Shown here one piece after another: positions 17,985-26,609 of a DNA stretch of 47,652 nucleotides. The stretch comes from Bacillota bacterium (lineage in GTDB: Bacteria > Bacillota > Sulfobacillia > Sulfobacillales > Sulfobacillaceae). The translations under genes and the position numbers were made by a program. The stretch spans positions 1 through 47,652 of the forward strand of contig JAJZZP010000108.1 in the NCBI GenBank assembly GCA_021797515.1, given 5' to 3'. The number at the start of each line of letters is the position of its first letter. The stretch's first letter is position 1. The notes beneath the pieces were generated by a model. It searched no databases, had not been told where the DNA came from, and saw only the letters and a program-made list of their open reading frames with translations.

Positions 17985-19244
17985 GTGGCACGTTTGATCA
18001 TCGAGGGCCAGCATTCATTGGCTGGTGAAGTGAGTATCGAGGGTTCGAAAAACAGTGCATTGCCGATTATTACTGCGGCGGCGCTAGCGTCCCAAGGCGT
18101 CAGTATTTTAGAAAATGTGCCGCGTTACACCGATATTTTGGATCTCTGCGAGATTCTACGCCAGCTGGGGGCCACAGTAACCTGGTACCACAACACTCAA
18201 TTACGAATTGATGCATCACAATTGAGAGGTCATATAGCGCCCTATGAATTAGCCAGCAAACTGCGAGGCTCCACCTATGTGATCGGGCTGTTGCTGACGC
18301 GATTAGGCAAAGCTGATGTCGCTTTCCCTGGAGGTTGCCAGATTGGTTCACGCCCGGTTAATTTTCATGTACGGGGATTCGAAGCCCTAGGAGCCACCAT
18401 GGGGTTGGAACACGGCTCCATATTAGGAAAGGTAGACGGCCCGCTTAAAGGGGCACGGATCTATATCGAACGTGCTTCCTTCGGTACAACCATCAACCTC
18501 ATGATTGCTGGCAGTTTGGCTCAGGGAGTGACCACATTAGAAAATGCGGCCATGGAACCGGAAGTGGTAGATATGGCGAATTTTCTCAACGCGATGGGGG
18601 GGCGGGTGCGTGGCGCTGGCACCAACTTAATTCGCATCGAAGGAGTGCCATCGCTTCATGGCGCGCACCATGAAATTATTCCCGATCGCCTTGAGGCCGG
18701 TACTTACTTGATGGCTGGCGCCATCACCGGTGGGGTGGTGACGGTTACCAACGTCATACCCGAACACCTGAGGACGGTATTGTTAAAATTAGAGCAGGCC
18801 GGAGCCGAGATCGAGGAGGATATGGATTGGATCCGTTTAACGATGTCTCAGCGCCCCATGTCTGTTGATATCGAGACTTTGCCGTATCCGGGGTTTCCAA
18901 CCGATTTGCATCCGCAAATGGTTGCTTTGTTAAGCTTCGCCGATGGTGTGGCAGTAGTCGAAGAAACAGTATTTGAGAATCGGTTTGGGTACACCCACGA
19001 CTTGGTGCGATTAGGAGCCAATATCAAGGTGGAGCGGGAAACCGCGATTGTCCGCGGAGTCCAAGTGTTGACAGGCGCTCCTGTAGAAGCGCAGGATATT
19101 CGTGGCGGGGCAGCCCTGGTGCTGGCGGCACTGGGAGCGCTTGGCACCACTATCGTTGACAAAGTGGAATATATTGACCGCGGCTATCATGGAATTGAGC
19201 GCAAGTTGGCTCAATTGGGGGCGGCCATTCATCGTGAGTTGTGA
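17985..19244 (+). CDS. murA: UDP-N-acetylglucosamine 1-carboxyvinyltransferase
   Basis: Transfers enolpyruvate from PEP to UDP-GlcNAc, the first committed step of peptidoglycan synthesis. 419 residues; KNSALPI at 22-28 carries the conserved Lys-Asn pair and the catalytic cysteine is C118 in PGGCQIGSRP, so it should be fosfomycin-sensitive like most MurA enzymes. The C-terminal IRGGAALVLAAL and RGYHGIE are typical. The GTG start at 17985 has GGCGGGGGGG before it. Gram-positives often have two murA copies; only this one is here. Confidence 0.95.
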   Translation: MARLIIEGQHSLAGEVSIEGSKNSALPIITAAALASQGVSILENVPRYTDILDLCEILRQLGATVTWYHNTQLRIDASQLRGHIAPYELASKLRGSTYVIGLLLTRLGKADVAFPGGCQIGSRPVNFHVRGFEALGATMGLEHGSILGKVDGPLKGARIYIERASFGTTINLMIAGSLAQGVTTLENAAMEPEVVDMANFLNAMGGRVRGAGTNLIRIEGVPSLHGAHHEIIPDRLEAGTYLMAGAITGGVVTVTNVIPEHLRTVLLKLEQAGAEIEEDMDWIRLTMSQRPMSVDIETLPYPGFPTDLHPQMVALLSFADGVAVVEETVFENRFGYTHDLVRLGANIKVERETAIVRGVQVLTGAPVEAQDIRGGAALVLAALGALGTTIVDKVEYIDRGYHGIERKLAQLGAAIHREL

Positions 19245-19259
19245 AAGGCGGAGGGGATT

Positions 19260-20438
19260 ATGCCACAAACCGTAATTGTTGGTCTGGCGCGAACGCCATT
19301 TGTTCCGTTTGGAGGATCATTGAAGGATATTGCGGCCTCAGATTTGGGAGCCGTTGCAATTCGCGGCGCATTGGACCGAGCCGGGATTGGCGAAGATATT
19401 GATTATGTGTTTATGGGACAAGTAGTACAGGCGGGAGAGGGACAAATTCCCTCACGGCAGGCCTCGATAAGGGCAGGACTTCCCGAACGGGTGCCATCAG
19501 ATACGATTAATAAAGTGTGTGCCTCGAGTCTTAGGGCCGTGAATTTGGCTGATATGGCCATTCGCCTCGGAGAGATCAGATCGGCTGTCGCTGGTGGTAT
19601 GGAATCCATGAGTCGTGCACCCTATTTGGTGCCAGGTGCTCGCTGGGGTGTTCGCATGGGTGACACTCCAATGGTCGATTCGGTGGTGCATGATGGACTC
19701 TGGTGTAGTTTTGGACAGTGTCACATGGGAGTATACGGCAGTGAAGTGGCCAAGGAGTTTGGCATCACGCGGGAAGAACAAGATGCCTGGGCGTACCGCA
19801 GCCATGAACGGGCGTTGGCGGCCATCGATGGCGGGCGGTTTGCCGAAGAAATTGTACCGGTTACGGTCGCCGGAAAAAAGGGACAAACGACTGAAATCAT
19901 GGAGGATCAGGGGCCACGGCGGGACACCTCGCTGCAAAAACTGCAATCTTTAAAGCCAGTATTTGTGATGGATGGTACCGTGACTGCTGGCAACGCACCG
20001 GGGTTGACGGATGGCGCGTCGGCATTGGTGCTGATGGATCGAGATCGTGCCTTGGAGTTGGGGATGCCCATCTTAGCCACGATTTTAAGCTCAGGTCAAG
20101 TTTCTGCCGAACCAAAGTATTTACACACTGTACCGGCCTATGCGGCTCAAGCTGCTCTGAAAAAAGCACATTTGACAACCCGTGACGTTAACTTAGCGGA
20201 AATCAACGAGGCGTTTGCGGCGGTTACGCTAACCAGTATGAAACTGGCAGACTTTGATCCGGAAATTGTCAACGTTAATGGGGGTGCAGTAGCCTTAGGA
20301 CATCCCATTGGTGCCTCGGGCGGAAGGATTTTGCTGACATTAATCTTAGAACTGCAAAAGCGTGGTGGAGGGATCGGCGTGGCGACGATTTGCAGCGGCG
20401 GGGGTCAGGGAGAAGCAACAGTGGTTCGCGTAGGCTAG
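19260..20438 (+). CDS. Acetyl-CoA C-acetyltransferase (thiolase)
   Basis: Condenses two acetyl-CoA or cleaves 3-ketoacyl-CoA. 392 residues; the acyl-accepting cysteine is C87 in NKVCASSLRAV, with the base motifs NEAFA, GHPIGASG and CSGGGQG near the C-terminus, so all catalytic residues are present. It starts 15 bases after murA behind GGCGGAGGGG. A broken remnant of a 3-hydroxyacyl-CoA dehydrogenase lies 140 bases downstream (20581-20682), suggesting that this thiolase once headed a two-gene or longer acyl-CoA pathway. Confidence 0.93.
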   Translation: MPQTVIVGLARTPFVPFGGSLKDIAASDLGAVAIRGALDRAGIGEDIDYVFMGQVVQAGEGQIPSRQASIRAGLPERVPSDTINKVCASSLRAVNLADMAIRLGEIRSAVAGGMESMSRAPYLVPGARWGVRMGDTPMVDSVVHDGLWCSFGQCHMGVYGSEVAKEFGITREEQDAWAYRSHERALAAIDGGRFAEEIVPVTVAGKKGQTTEIMEDQGPRRDTSLQKLQSLKPVFVMDGTVTAGNAPGLTDGASALVLMDRDRALELGMPILATILSSGQVSAEPKYLHTVPAYAAQAALKKAHLTTRDVNLAEINEAFAAVTLTSMKLADFDPEIVNVNGGAVALGHPIGASGGRILLTLILELQKRGGGIGVATICSGGGQGEATVVRVG

Positions 20439-20894
20439 GGCAAATGGGGAAGGGGATAGCAAAAACCGCCATCGCCAGCGCGTTCTCTGTCTATTTGACT
20501 GATGCTCTCGCCGCTCAGCGAGAACGCGGCCCACACGGCGTTCATACGAGACTATTTCGTCTGGTGGACAAGGGGCAAATGACGTAGAACACGTTATTGT
20601 AATTGGTACCTTGCGAGGGGTGTCTCAGGTGGATTTGGTGATAGAGGCCGTGGTGGAACCAAAATCTGCCAAACGCGAGTAAGCATTGATTCGCTCCGTT
20701 ATTACGCAAAATGGTTGACGCGGGGCTTAAGCCGAAAATCCCTACGTGGTTTTTTACACCTATTCTTGAACATAATGGCCGCGCATTCCCCTTCTTAGGC
20801 GCAAACCAAGAGGGGGTCAAGCGGGAAACCCCCGCCTCGACCTCGTAGGGGCCATGCGGCGGGAGAGTTCATAAGGTGCAAGGAGGCAATTGGG
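20439..20894. other. Intergenic region with gene debris
   Basis: 456 bases between the thiolase and the S9 peptidase. It holds the short 3-hydroxyacyl-CoA dehydrogenase relic described separately and a 9-base inverted repeat CGCGTTCTC / GAGAACGCG (20479-20487 and 20520-20528) with a 32-base loop. The open frames here have no recognisable protein content. Confidence 0.5.
20581..20682 (+). pseudogene. Remnant of a 3-hydroxyacyl-CoA dehydrogenase
   Basis: In one frame, 20581-20679 reads DVEHVIVIG and then VDLVIEAVVEPKSAKRE before a TAA at 20680. The first part resembles the N-terminal Rossmann strand of 3-hydroxyacyl-CoA dehydrogenases (xxVxVIGAGxMG), and the second the conserved (A)DLVIEAVxE segment that in intact enzymes lies some 60 residues later. 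The middle has been deleted and the rest lost. It follows a thiolase, the usual partner of this enzyme. The call rests on two short motifs in the right order and one frame. Confidence 0.6.
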
Positions 20895-22772
20895 GTGGCA
20901 GTAAAGAAACCGTTCGGTGTCTGGGATAGTCCCTTGACACCCAAACGCATGTCTGGCCAAAAACGGTTAAGTGATGTTCAAATTTCACGTGATGGCCGTT
21001 ACTTGGTATGGCTAGAGAATCGGTCGAGTCAGGGCGTTTTGGTCCTGGCGCCAATCCAAGGCGGGGCTCCACAGGATTTAACCGCAGAGCATTCGGTCCG
21101 TGCCCGGGTAGGTTATGGCGGTGGCGATTTTGTCGTAGGACAAGATACGGTGTATTTTGTCAGCGAGAGGCGATTATGGCGAAAATCTTTAAGTTCAGGC
21201 GTACCTAAACCAATTACGCCAGCGGGAAATGGAGCCATAGCTTCTCCCGCCCTCTCCCCCGACGAACACTGGGTGGCTTATGTCTATTCCGACGGTCAGG
21301 ATGATGGTATTGCCATTGTCGACACTCTAGGCCAATACTGGCCACAAAAATTTCTCTCGGACCACGACTTTTTTATGCAGCCGACATTTTCACCGGATGG
21401 CCACGAATTGGCTTGTGTGGCATGGAATCATCCTAATATGCCATGGGACGACACAGAATTGCTGACCATTGAAGTCATCGGCGGGGATCTGTTTATAAGC
21501 CCCGGTGTCGTTTCTCGCGTCATCGCAGAACCGGGCCTCGTGTTTCAACCGACATATTCTCCAGATGGCCGATACTTGGCCTTTACTCACGAACTCGACA
21601 ATTGGATTCAGGTGATGGTCAAAGACCGAAACACAGGAGAAATAAGACAACTGACCTTTGATGATGCAGAGTATTCCCCGCCCGCGTGGGGACAGGGCGA
21701 GCGTAGTTTAGGGTGGATGTTTGACAGTCGGTCTCTTGTCGTGCTCCGAAGCCAGGCGGCTTCTTCGCGGTGCCAAATACTTTCCATTGATGGAGGAACC
21801 CCTGAGGTGGTGGATTACCCAGGAGCAACTTACTGGGAGCAGATTGCCACCTCTCCTACGGGAAATGGGTATATTGCCGGTATTGTGTCGGGAGATACGC
21901 TAACGCCCCGAGCAATAGTAATAGGACCAGATAAATTACGGTCGGCAGTTGCCCACACCACAACCAATGAAATCGCTGCGGACTATTTGTGTGCTTCGCA
22001 GCCGATTTCTTGGACAAGCCAGGAATTTACCGTGCATGGACTGTATTACCCCCCGAAAAATCCCGATTGCGTCTCTGACGGACTGCCTCCTTTAGTCGTA
22101 TTGGTTCATGGTGGACCGACAGGACACGTTTCAGCGGCATATAACGGACAGACACAATTTTTCACCAGTCGCGGCTATGCGGTGTTGGCTGTCAATTATC
22201 GTGGCAGTACCGGTTACGGACGGCAATATCGAAAGGCGTTAGAAGGACTGTGGGGAGTGTTGGATGTTGAGGATGCCGTTAGCGGAGCTCTTTTTTGTGT
22301 TGAGCAGGGTTGGGTTAATGCGCGCCAGCTAGTGATCATGGGTGGCAGTGCTGGCGGCTATACGGTACTGAAAACCCTGGCCGATCATCCGGGTATCTTT
22401 AAGGCTGGAGTGTCGTTGTTTGGGGTTTCTAACTTATTTACCTTAGCCGCAGAGACTCATAAATTTGAATCTCGTTATTTAGACTCGATGTTGGGGCCCT
22501 TGCCTGAATCCAGCGCAATATACCATGACCGTTCTCCTATATTTCTGGCAGACTCAATCAAGGACGCGCTGGCAATATTTCAGGGCGACGAGGATGTGGT
22601 GGTGCCTCGAAACCAGGCGGATAGTTTGGTAGAGGTTTTAAAGAAAAATGGAGTACCGCATTTTTATGAAGTATACTCTGGCGAGGGACATGGGTGGCGA
22701 GGGTCCCATACCATCGAACGCTTCTATACTTCATTGCAGAAATTTTTAATCCAGTATGTTATTTATGGCTAA
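20895..22772 (+). CDS. S9 family serine peptidase (acylaminoacyl-peptidase / dipeptidyl aminopeptidase type)
   Basis: A 625-residue cytoplasmic prolyl-oligopeptidase-fold peptidase. The N-terminal two thirds are beta-propeller repeats with SPDG/SPDE Tol-like turns (for example around FSPDGHELA and YSPDGRYLAF). The C-terminal hydrolase domain has HGGP, NYRGSTGYGR, the nucleophile S485 in GGSAGGY, D567 in GDEDVVV and H599 in GEGHGW, a complete triad. Such enzymes trim blocked or short peptides. The GTG start at 20895 follows AAGGAGG at 20879-20885. Its stop overlaps the convergent deacetylase gene by 14 bases. Confidence 0.92.
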   Translation: MAVKKPFGVWDSPLTPKRMSGQKRLSDVQISRDGRYLVWLENRSSQGVLVLAPIQGGAPQDLTAEHSVRARVGYGGGDFVVGQDTVYFVSERRLWRKSLSSGVPKPITPAGNGAIASPALSPDEHWVAYVYSDGQDDGIAIVDTLGQYWPQKFLSDHDFFMQPTFSPDGHELACVAWNHPNMPWDDTELLTIEVIGGDLFISPGVVSRVIAEPGLVFQPTYSPDGRYLAFTHELDNWIQVMVKDRNTGEIRQLTFDDAEYSPPAWGQGERSLGWMFDSRSLVVLRSQAASSRCQILSIDGGTPEVVDYPGATYWEQIATSPTGNGYIAGIVSGDTLTPRAIVIGPDKLRSAVAHTTTNEIAADYLCASQPISWTSQEFTVHGLYYPPKNPDCVSDGLPPLVVLVHGGPTGHVSAAYNGQTQFFTSRGYAVLAVNYRGSTGYGRQYRKALEGLWGVLDVEDAVSGALFCVEQGWVNARQLVIMGGSAGGYTVLKTLADHPGIFKAGVSLFGVSNLFTLAAETHKFESRYLDSMLGPLPESSAIYHDRSPIFLADSIKDALAIFQGDEDVVVPRNQADSLVEVLKKNGVPHFYEVYSGEGHGWRGSHTIERFYTSLQKFLIQYVIYG

Positions 22773-23463
22773 CAGATACCGCATCGGGGTGGGTAAGTTG
22801 GGCTAAGGTCACAAAGTGCCATCCGAGGGCGGTGTATTTGCTTAAGAGCCACTTTAAGGCGGCAACAGTCTGATATCGGTTGCCGCCTCCATCGTGCATT
22901 AAGATGATGGCCCCCGGTTTAATTAAGCGTTGGATTTTTTCCGTGATAGACCCAATTCCTGGCGTGGCCCAATCACGCGTATCTATCGACCACAGGACTA
23001 CTTCATATCCGTGCCCCTCGAATTGCTGCAACAAAGCCTGACTGGTCATCCCATAGGGTGGCCGATAATAAGGGGCGGGGGGAATACCCAAGGAACGCAG
23101 CAAGTTGGCGGTTTTTTCAGCATCTTGCCACATTCTTAAAGCGCCCACCTGTCTCAGATTGAGATGTCCCCATCCATGGTTGGCTACTAAAGATCCCTGG
23201 TCGGCAATGGCTCTCACGAGGTCAGGGGATTTTACCGCTTCACTGCCCAAGATGAAGAAAGTGCCCTTAGCGTGATATTGCGTCAACAGACTTAAGATTT
23301 GTGGGGTATATCGCTGGGAAGGCCCATCATCGAACGTGAGGGCTATGATGCGCTGTTGGGTGTTGACTCGGCTCAATGCAGGGACAGGTGGCGCGGCAAG
23401 AACTAACCACAACGATAATGCCAAAAGCAAAACGGGTGATACTACGAACCAGCGTGATTCCAT
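22759..23463 (-). CDS. Polysaccharide deacetylase (NodB domain), exported
   Basis: 234 residues with an N-terminal hydrophobic segment (about 5-25, ending AAPPVPALS) that acts as signal peptide or membrane anchor, then a NodB domain: TFDDGPS, the zinc histidines in NHGWGH, RPPYG, and LMHDGGG near the end. It removes acetyl groups from a cell-wall or spore polysaccharide outside the membrane, like PdaA/PdaB or CDA proteins. I prefer the ATG at 23463 to the TTG one codon upstream because GGGAGGG is then spaced 8 bases away. A divergent or promoter region is not evident; frameshifted debris lies directly upstream. Confidence 0.9.
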   Translation of the reverse strand: MESRWFVVSPVLLLALSLWLVLAAPPVPALSRVNTQQRIIALTFDDGPSQRYTPQILSLLTQYHAKGTFFILGSEAVKSPDLVRAIADQGSLVANHGWGHLNLRQVGALRMWQDAEKTANLLRSLGIPPAPYYRPPYGMTSQALLQQFEGHGYEVVLWSIDTRDWATPGIGSITEKIQRLIKPGAIILMHDGGGNRYQTVAALKWLLSKYTALGWHFVTLAQLTHPDAVSVSHK

Positions 23464-23514
23464 CAATAAACCCTCCCAAATGGGATGTTTGTCTTGGGGA
23501 TCCTACGCAAGTAC

Positions 23515-23829
23515 GAGCGACAATATGAAACAACGATGACCGATTACGGTAGTAAGTCGCAGCATAGATAATCGTGTTGCGTGCGAGTTCTTCCTTCACT
23601 CGCGCAAAAGCAGAATCTTGGCGAGCGTAATAGATCCACTGCCTGACTGGTCCAGTGTTCTGCACTGTGGCCAGATGGTGCGAAATGGTGGAATCTTGCA
23701 CACAAAACCCCAAACGCGGAGGTATTCTGTCGGCATTGGCAACACACGACAACCAAGATCTTCAGTATTCGCTAACAATCGCATAATTTCCACAGAGGGG
23801 TTGTCGCATCCGCCTGACGTTGCAGCCAT
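23515..23829 (-). pseudogene. Frameshifted ArsR-type (winged-helix) regulator relic
   Basis: On the minus strand, codons from 23829 read PSVEIMRLLANTEDLG, like helix 2 of ArsR proteins. After a one-base shift near 23716-23720 the next frame gives GFCVQDSTISHHLATV and then RQWIYYA, the recognition helix and beta-wing typical of ArsR/SmtB regulators. The two pieces join in the right order and spacing only if one frameshift is allowed. There is no stop before the reading runs into the deacetylase gene. It is either a decayed gene or a sequencing error; decay is favoured by the lack of a proper end. Confidence 0.55.
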
Positions 23830-23946
23830 TGGGTTACACTATCCAATCGATACGGAATCGTGCCTAAGTCAACCCTAACGGAGATGAGTTCGTAGGTTAA
23901 AATTTCATGGCTTCGTCCTCACACGATAGAGCCGGGGCCCGAAGCG

Positions 23947-24559
23947 ATGCTAGCGACGAAAACATTTATTTTAACTCCCTACGATGCCCTCGATTACTTT
24001 GCAATTCCTGCCTTAAACTCCCAGTTACCGGATCACGGCCCTTTTCCGTGCCCACCCGGAGCGACGTACGCGTCCCACATATGGTTGAACGTCAGCGTGA
24101 TTCGGGGAAGACGTGTTTGTTTCCGACGAAGAAATCACAGCCGAAGTGCAAGCATTTGCCCTATTCCAAGCCAACGTGCTCGTCGTCTTGAACATGCGGA
24201 GTTCGGACTGAAACAGTGGGATAACGAATTGGTATATCTAAATAGTTACGCCGAGACATATCAAACCCACGCAGGGAGTAAAGACGCATGGCACGGACCA
24301 GTTCCTTAAGTGAAAGACCCTTCTACCAGACGCCCAGGAGACCTTACCCGTAGGCTACGGAGAAACCCATATCGTTTGGATTCCCGCGCATGTCCTAAGA
24401 AACGCCTGGAGCACCTGCATCAACGAAATCGCGAGAAACCCGACAACATCGTTATCATACGCAACATTTCTCTCTCAGGGCAACACCCAAAGGGAAAGAG
24501 ACACGACCACCAGCAGAGTGACGAAAGCATACACGATGTATACATTGATCTTTCCGTGA
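23947..24559 (+). pseudogene. Decayed protein-coding gene of unknown family (about three frameshifts)
   Basis: Protein-like sequence runs along the plus strand but jumps frames. Frame A from 23947 gives FILTPYDALDYFAIPALNSQ up to about 24110. Frame B continues with EDVFVSDEEITAEVQAFALF to about 24195. Frame A resumes with QWDNELVYLNSYAETYQTHA to a TAA at 24307. A third frame then gives LPVGYGETHIVWIPAHVLRN and stays open to a TGA at 24557-24559, overlapping the 3' end of the convergent hyfB-like gene by 85 bases. I do not recognise the family. The first shift falls in a GGGG run, so sequencing error is possible, but three in 450 bases suggest decay. Confidence 0.45.
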
Positions 24560-26604
24560 TGGATGCGGGCCAACACCCCGGAAATCCTGACCACCGCTTT
24601 GCTGGCTGGGTAAAACACCAAACGATCCATCACGTAGGACTCCCGCACGTCGCGGCGAACCGCCGTGTGAAAGTGCGAGGCTAAGAACTTCTCCTGTTCC
24701 GCCGGCTGGGACGGACGTAAAATGGCCCGGAATGTGACCACTATCGGATTGGAAAACCCGGTGGCCGTATAGTGGGCATCAACGGGCAACTGTCTGACAC
24801 CGCCTTGCCAGGGTTCATTGTGCACCACTTTGCGATGCCTTTTCAGAACTTTGACCATCAAATACAGCAGCCCCAGAAAGGCCACCATAGCGATGGCTAG
24901 GTAGGACGGTGAACTGGCGAACACAACATGAGAGGATGGTCCTGGACTTTGGTATAAAAAGACCAATCCCGGTCCCGGAAGGAGGTGACGCCCGGTTTCG
25001 GCTCCCAAGGGTTTGAATGCTTGGGACAAGGCCAACGGCAGCTGTTGCGGAGAAAAAAAAGACGGCACCAATCCCCTCAACGTGCCGCCACCTCCCAGTT
25101 TTGCGGCGAGCGGGGACAAGGCACGGACAATATAGGTTGGTGTCACCCCGAGGATCAAACAGATTACGGCGAGAGCCCCCATGGCTCCTTTTGGCCCCAG
25201 TCCTACTTCTTTGGCGTTTTGGGATGCGTGTGATCGACCTCGACCCAAAAAGACCATCCCGTACAATTTAATAAAGGCTGTCGCCGCCAACCCGGCGGTC
25301 AATGCCACAATCACTCCACTTAAGGCAAAAATCACTTGGTAGATCGGTAGCTTGAGAACCACACTTCGAAGCAGGCTTTGAATGATAAGCCATTCGCTGA
25401 TAAAACCGTTAAACGGAGGTAATGCGGAAATTGCCATGACTCCGGCCAACATTACGAGCGCGGTCCACGGCATGCGCCGCCCCAACCCACCAAGATGGTC
25501 CATCTCTAGATCGCCGGCCCCCAAGTCAATTGCGCCCGCACCGAGAAACAGCAAAGATTTATAGAGGGAATGATTTAAAATCTGGTACAGGGCGGCGATA
25601 CCCGCAATCCATGCCAGGTCGGGAAAATGGGCGGCGCGAAACGTGAAAGCCGCCCCCAACGCGACCGCAATGAGACCCATGTTTTCGATCGAGCTGTGAG
25701 CCAGCATGCGTTTCAAGTGATTTTCGGTGGTGGCGTACAAGATACCGATTAGCGCCGTCACACTTCCCACGGCGATGATGACGAGCCCCTGCGATGGCTG
25801 ATGAATGGGCCAGAGCACCCCATTGATCTCGATAATGCCGTATATCCCGAGGTTCAAAATTACGCCAGACAATAGGGCCGAAAAAATTGCGGGCGCCGCC
25901 GGATGGGCGCGGGGGAGCCAACTCATGCTCGGAAATAACCCCGCTTTCACCCCAAAACCAAAAAAGGAGCAGAGCATCACGACCCATCCGAGACGGGGCG
26001 CCAGATAGTGCAACGATGCGGCCTGAATGGCGGAAAAATCGATGCTGTGAGACGCCGCTATTAATGGCAACCATCCTCCCAAGATCACCAGAAATCCCGC
26101 TTCACTTGCTCCCAGCATAATGTATCCCTCGTGGGTATGGCGTTCGTCAAGATGTTCGAAGTTCACGGCCAGGTAGCTTGATATCGACATGATTTCCCAT
26201 ACCAAAAGAAAGGAGACAACATCTTGGGCCAAAAACGTCAGAATGATGGCTATCGTCAAACTGTGATAAATCACGGCAAAGTACCTTAAATTATAGTGAT
26301 GTTGAAGCCGCCGAAGGTATTCGGGGGAATACCAGGATACGGGCAAAAAGACCAACCCCGTAACCATGACGAAAAACGCAGACAAATGGGGCTCACCCAT
26401 TACTAATTGGCCCCATCCGCGAAGACGCCACAAATTCAAAAACCACGAGCGAAAAAAGAGGGAAGCGATTGCGCTATACAACAGCGCGATTGCCGCGAGC
26501 GAGCCCATCATACTGCTGACATGGGTCACCCAACCATTCGGCACAACGAACACCAGAACACATGCCATGATGGACAAGACCAGAAAAATGAGAAATCCGA
26601 CCAT
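24475..26604 (-). CDS. Ehr complex antiporter-like membrane subunit (HyfB/HycC/NuoL-like)
   Basis: About 709 residues, mostly transmembrane helices: a proton-translocating subunit of the complex I / Mrp family. The conserved antiporter core is visible, with WEIMSISSYLAV (the essential Glu of TM5), a lysine in FGVKAGLFPSMSWLPRAH, HSSIENMG and HSLYKSLLFLGAGA. It ends with two further helices and a long polar loop, as in HyfB. I start it at the ATG 26602-26604, 5 bases after the small-subunit stop, with AAGGG upstream; the 30 codons further up would overlap that gene. It is last of the six-gene operon and should pump protons when the peripheral arm is reduced. Confidence 0.85.
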   Translation of the reverse strand: MVGFLIFLVLSIMACVLVFVVPNGWVTHVSSMMGSLAAIALLYSAIASLFFRSWFLNLWRLRGWGQLVMGEPHLSAFFVMVTGLVFLPVSWYSPEYLRRLQHHYNLRYFAVIYHSLTIAIILTFLAQDVVSFLLVWEIMSISSYLAVNFEHLDERHTHEGYIMLGASEAGFLVILGGWLPLIAASHSIDFSAIQAASLHYLAPRLGWVVMLCSFFGFGVKAGLFPSMSWLPRAHPAAPAIFSALLSGVILNLGIYGIIEINGVLWPIHQPSQGLVIIAVGSVTALIGILYATTENHLKRMLAHSSIENMGLIAVALGAAFTFRAAHFPDLAWIAGIAALYQILNHSLYKSLLFLGAGAIDLGAGDLEMDHLGGLGRRMPWTALVMLAGVMAISALPPFNGFISEWLIIQSLLRSVVLKLPIYQVIFALSGVIVALTAGLAATAFIKLYGMVFLGRGRSHASQNAKEVGLGPKGAMGALAVICLILGVTPTYIVRALSPLAAKLGGGGTLRGLVPSFFSPQQLPLALSQAFKPLGAETGRHLLPGPGLVFLYQSPGPSSHVVFASSPSYLAIAMVAFLGLLYLMVKVLKRHRKVVHNEPWQGGVRQLPVDAHYTATGFSNPIVVTFRAILRPSQPAEQEKFLASHFHTAVRRDVRESYVMDRLVFYPASKAVVRISGVLARIHHGKINVYIVYAFVTLLVVVSLSLWVLP

Positions 26605-26609
26605 CTTCT

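Noticed and set aside
20479-20528. CGCGTTCTC / GAGAACGCG repeat as a terminator of the thiolase gene
   Set aside because: The loop of 32 bases is long and no T run follows.
23907-24191. 94-residue plus-strand frame starting at 23907
   Set aside because: Only the first few codons could belong to the decayed gene; the remainder is out of frame with the protein-like segments.
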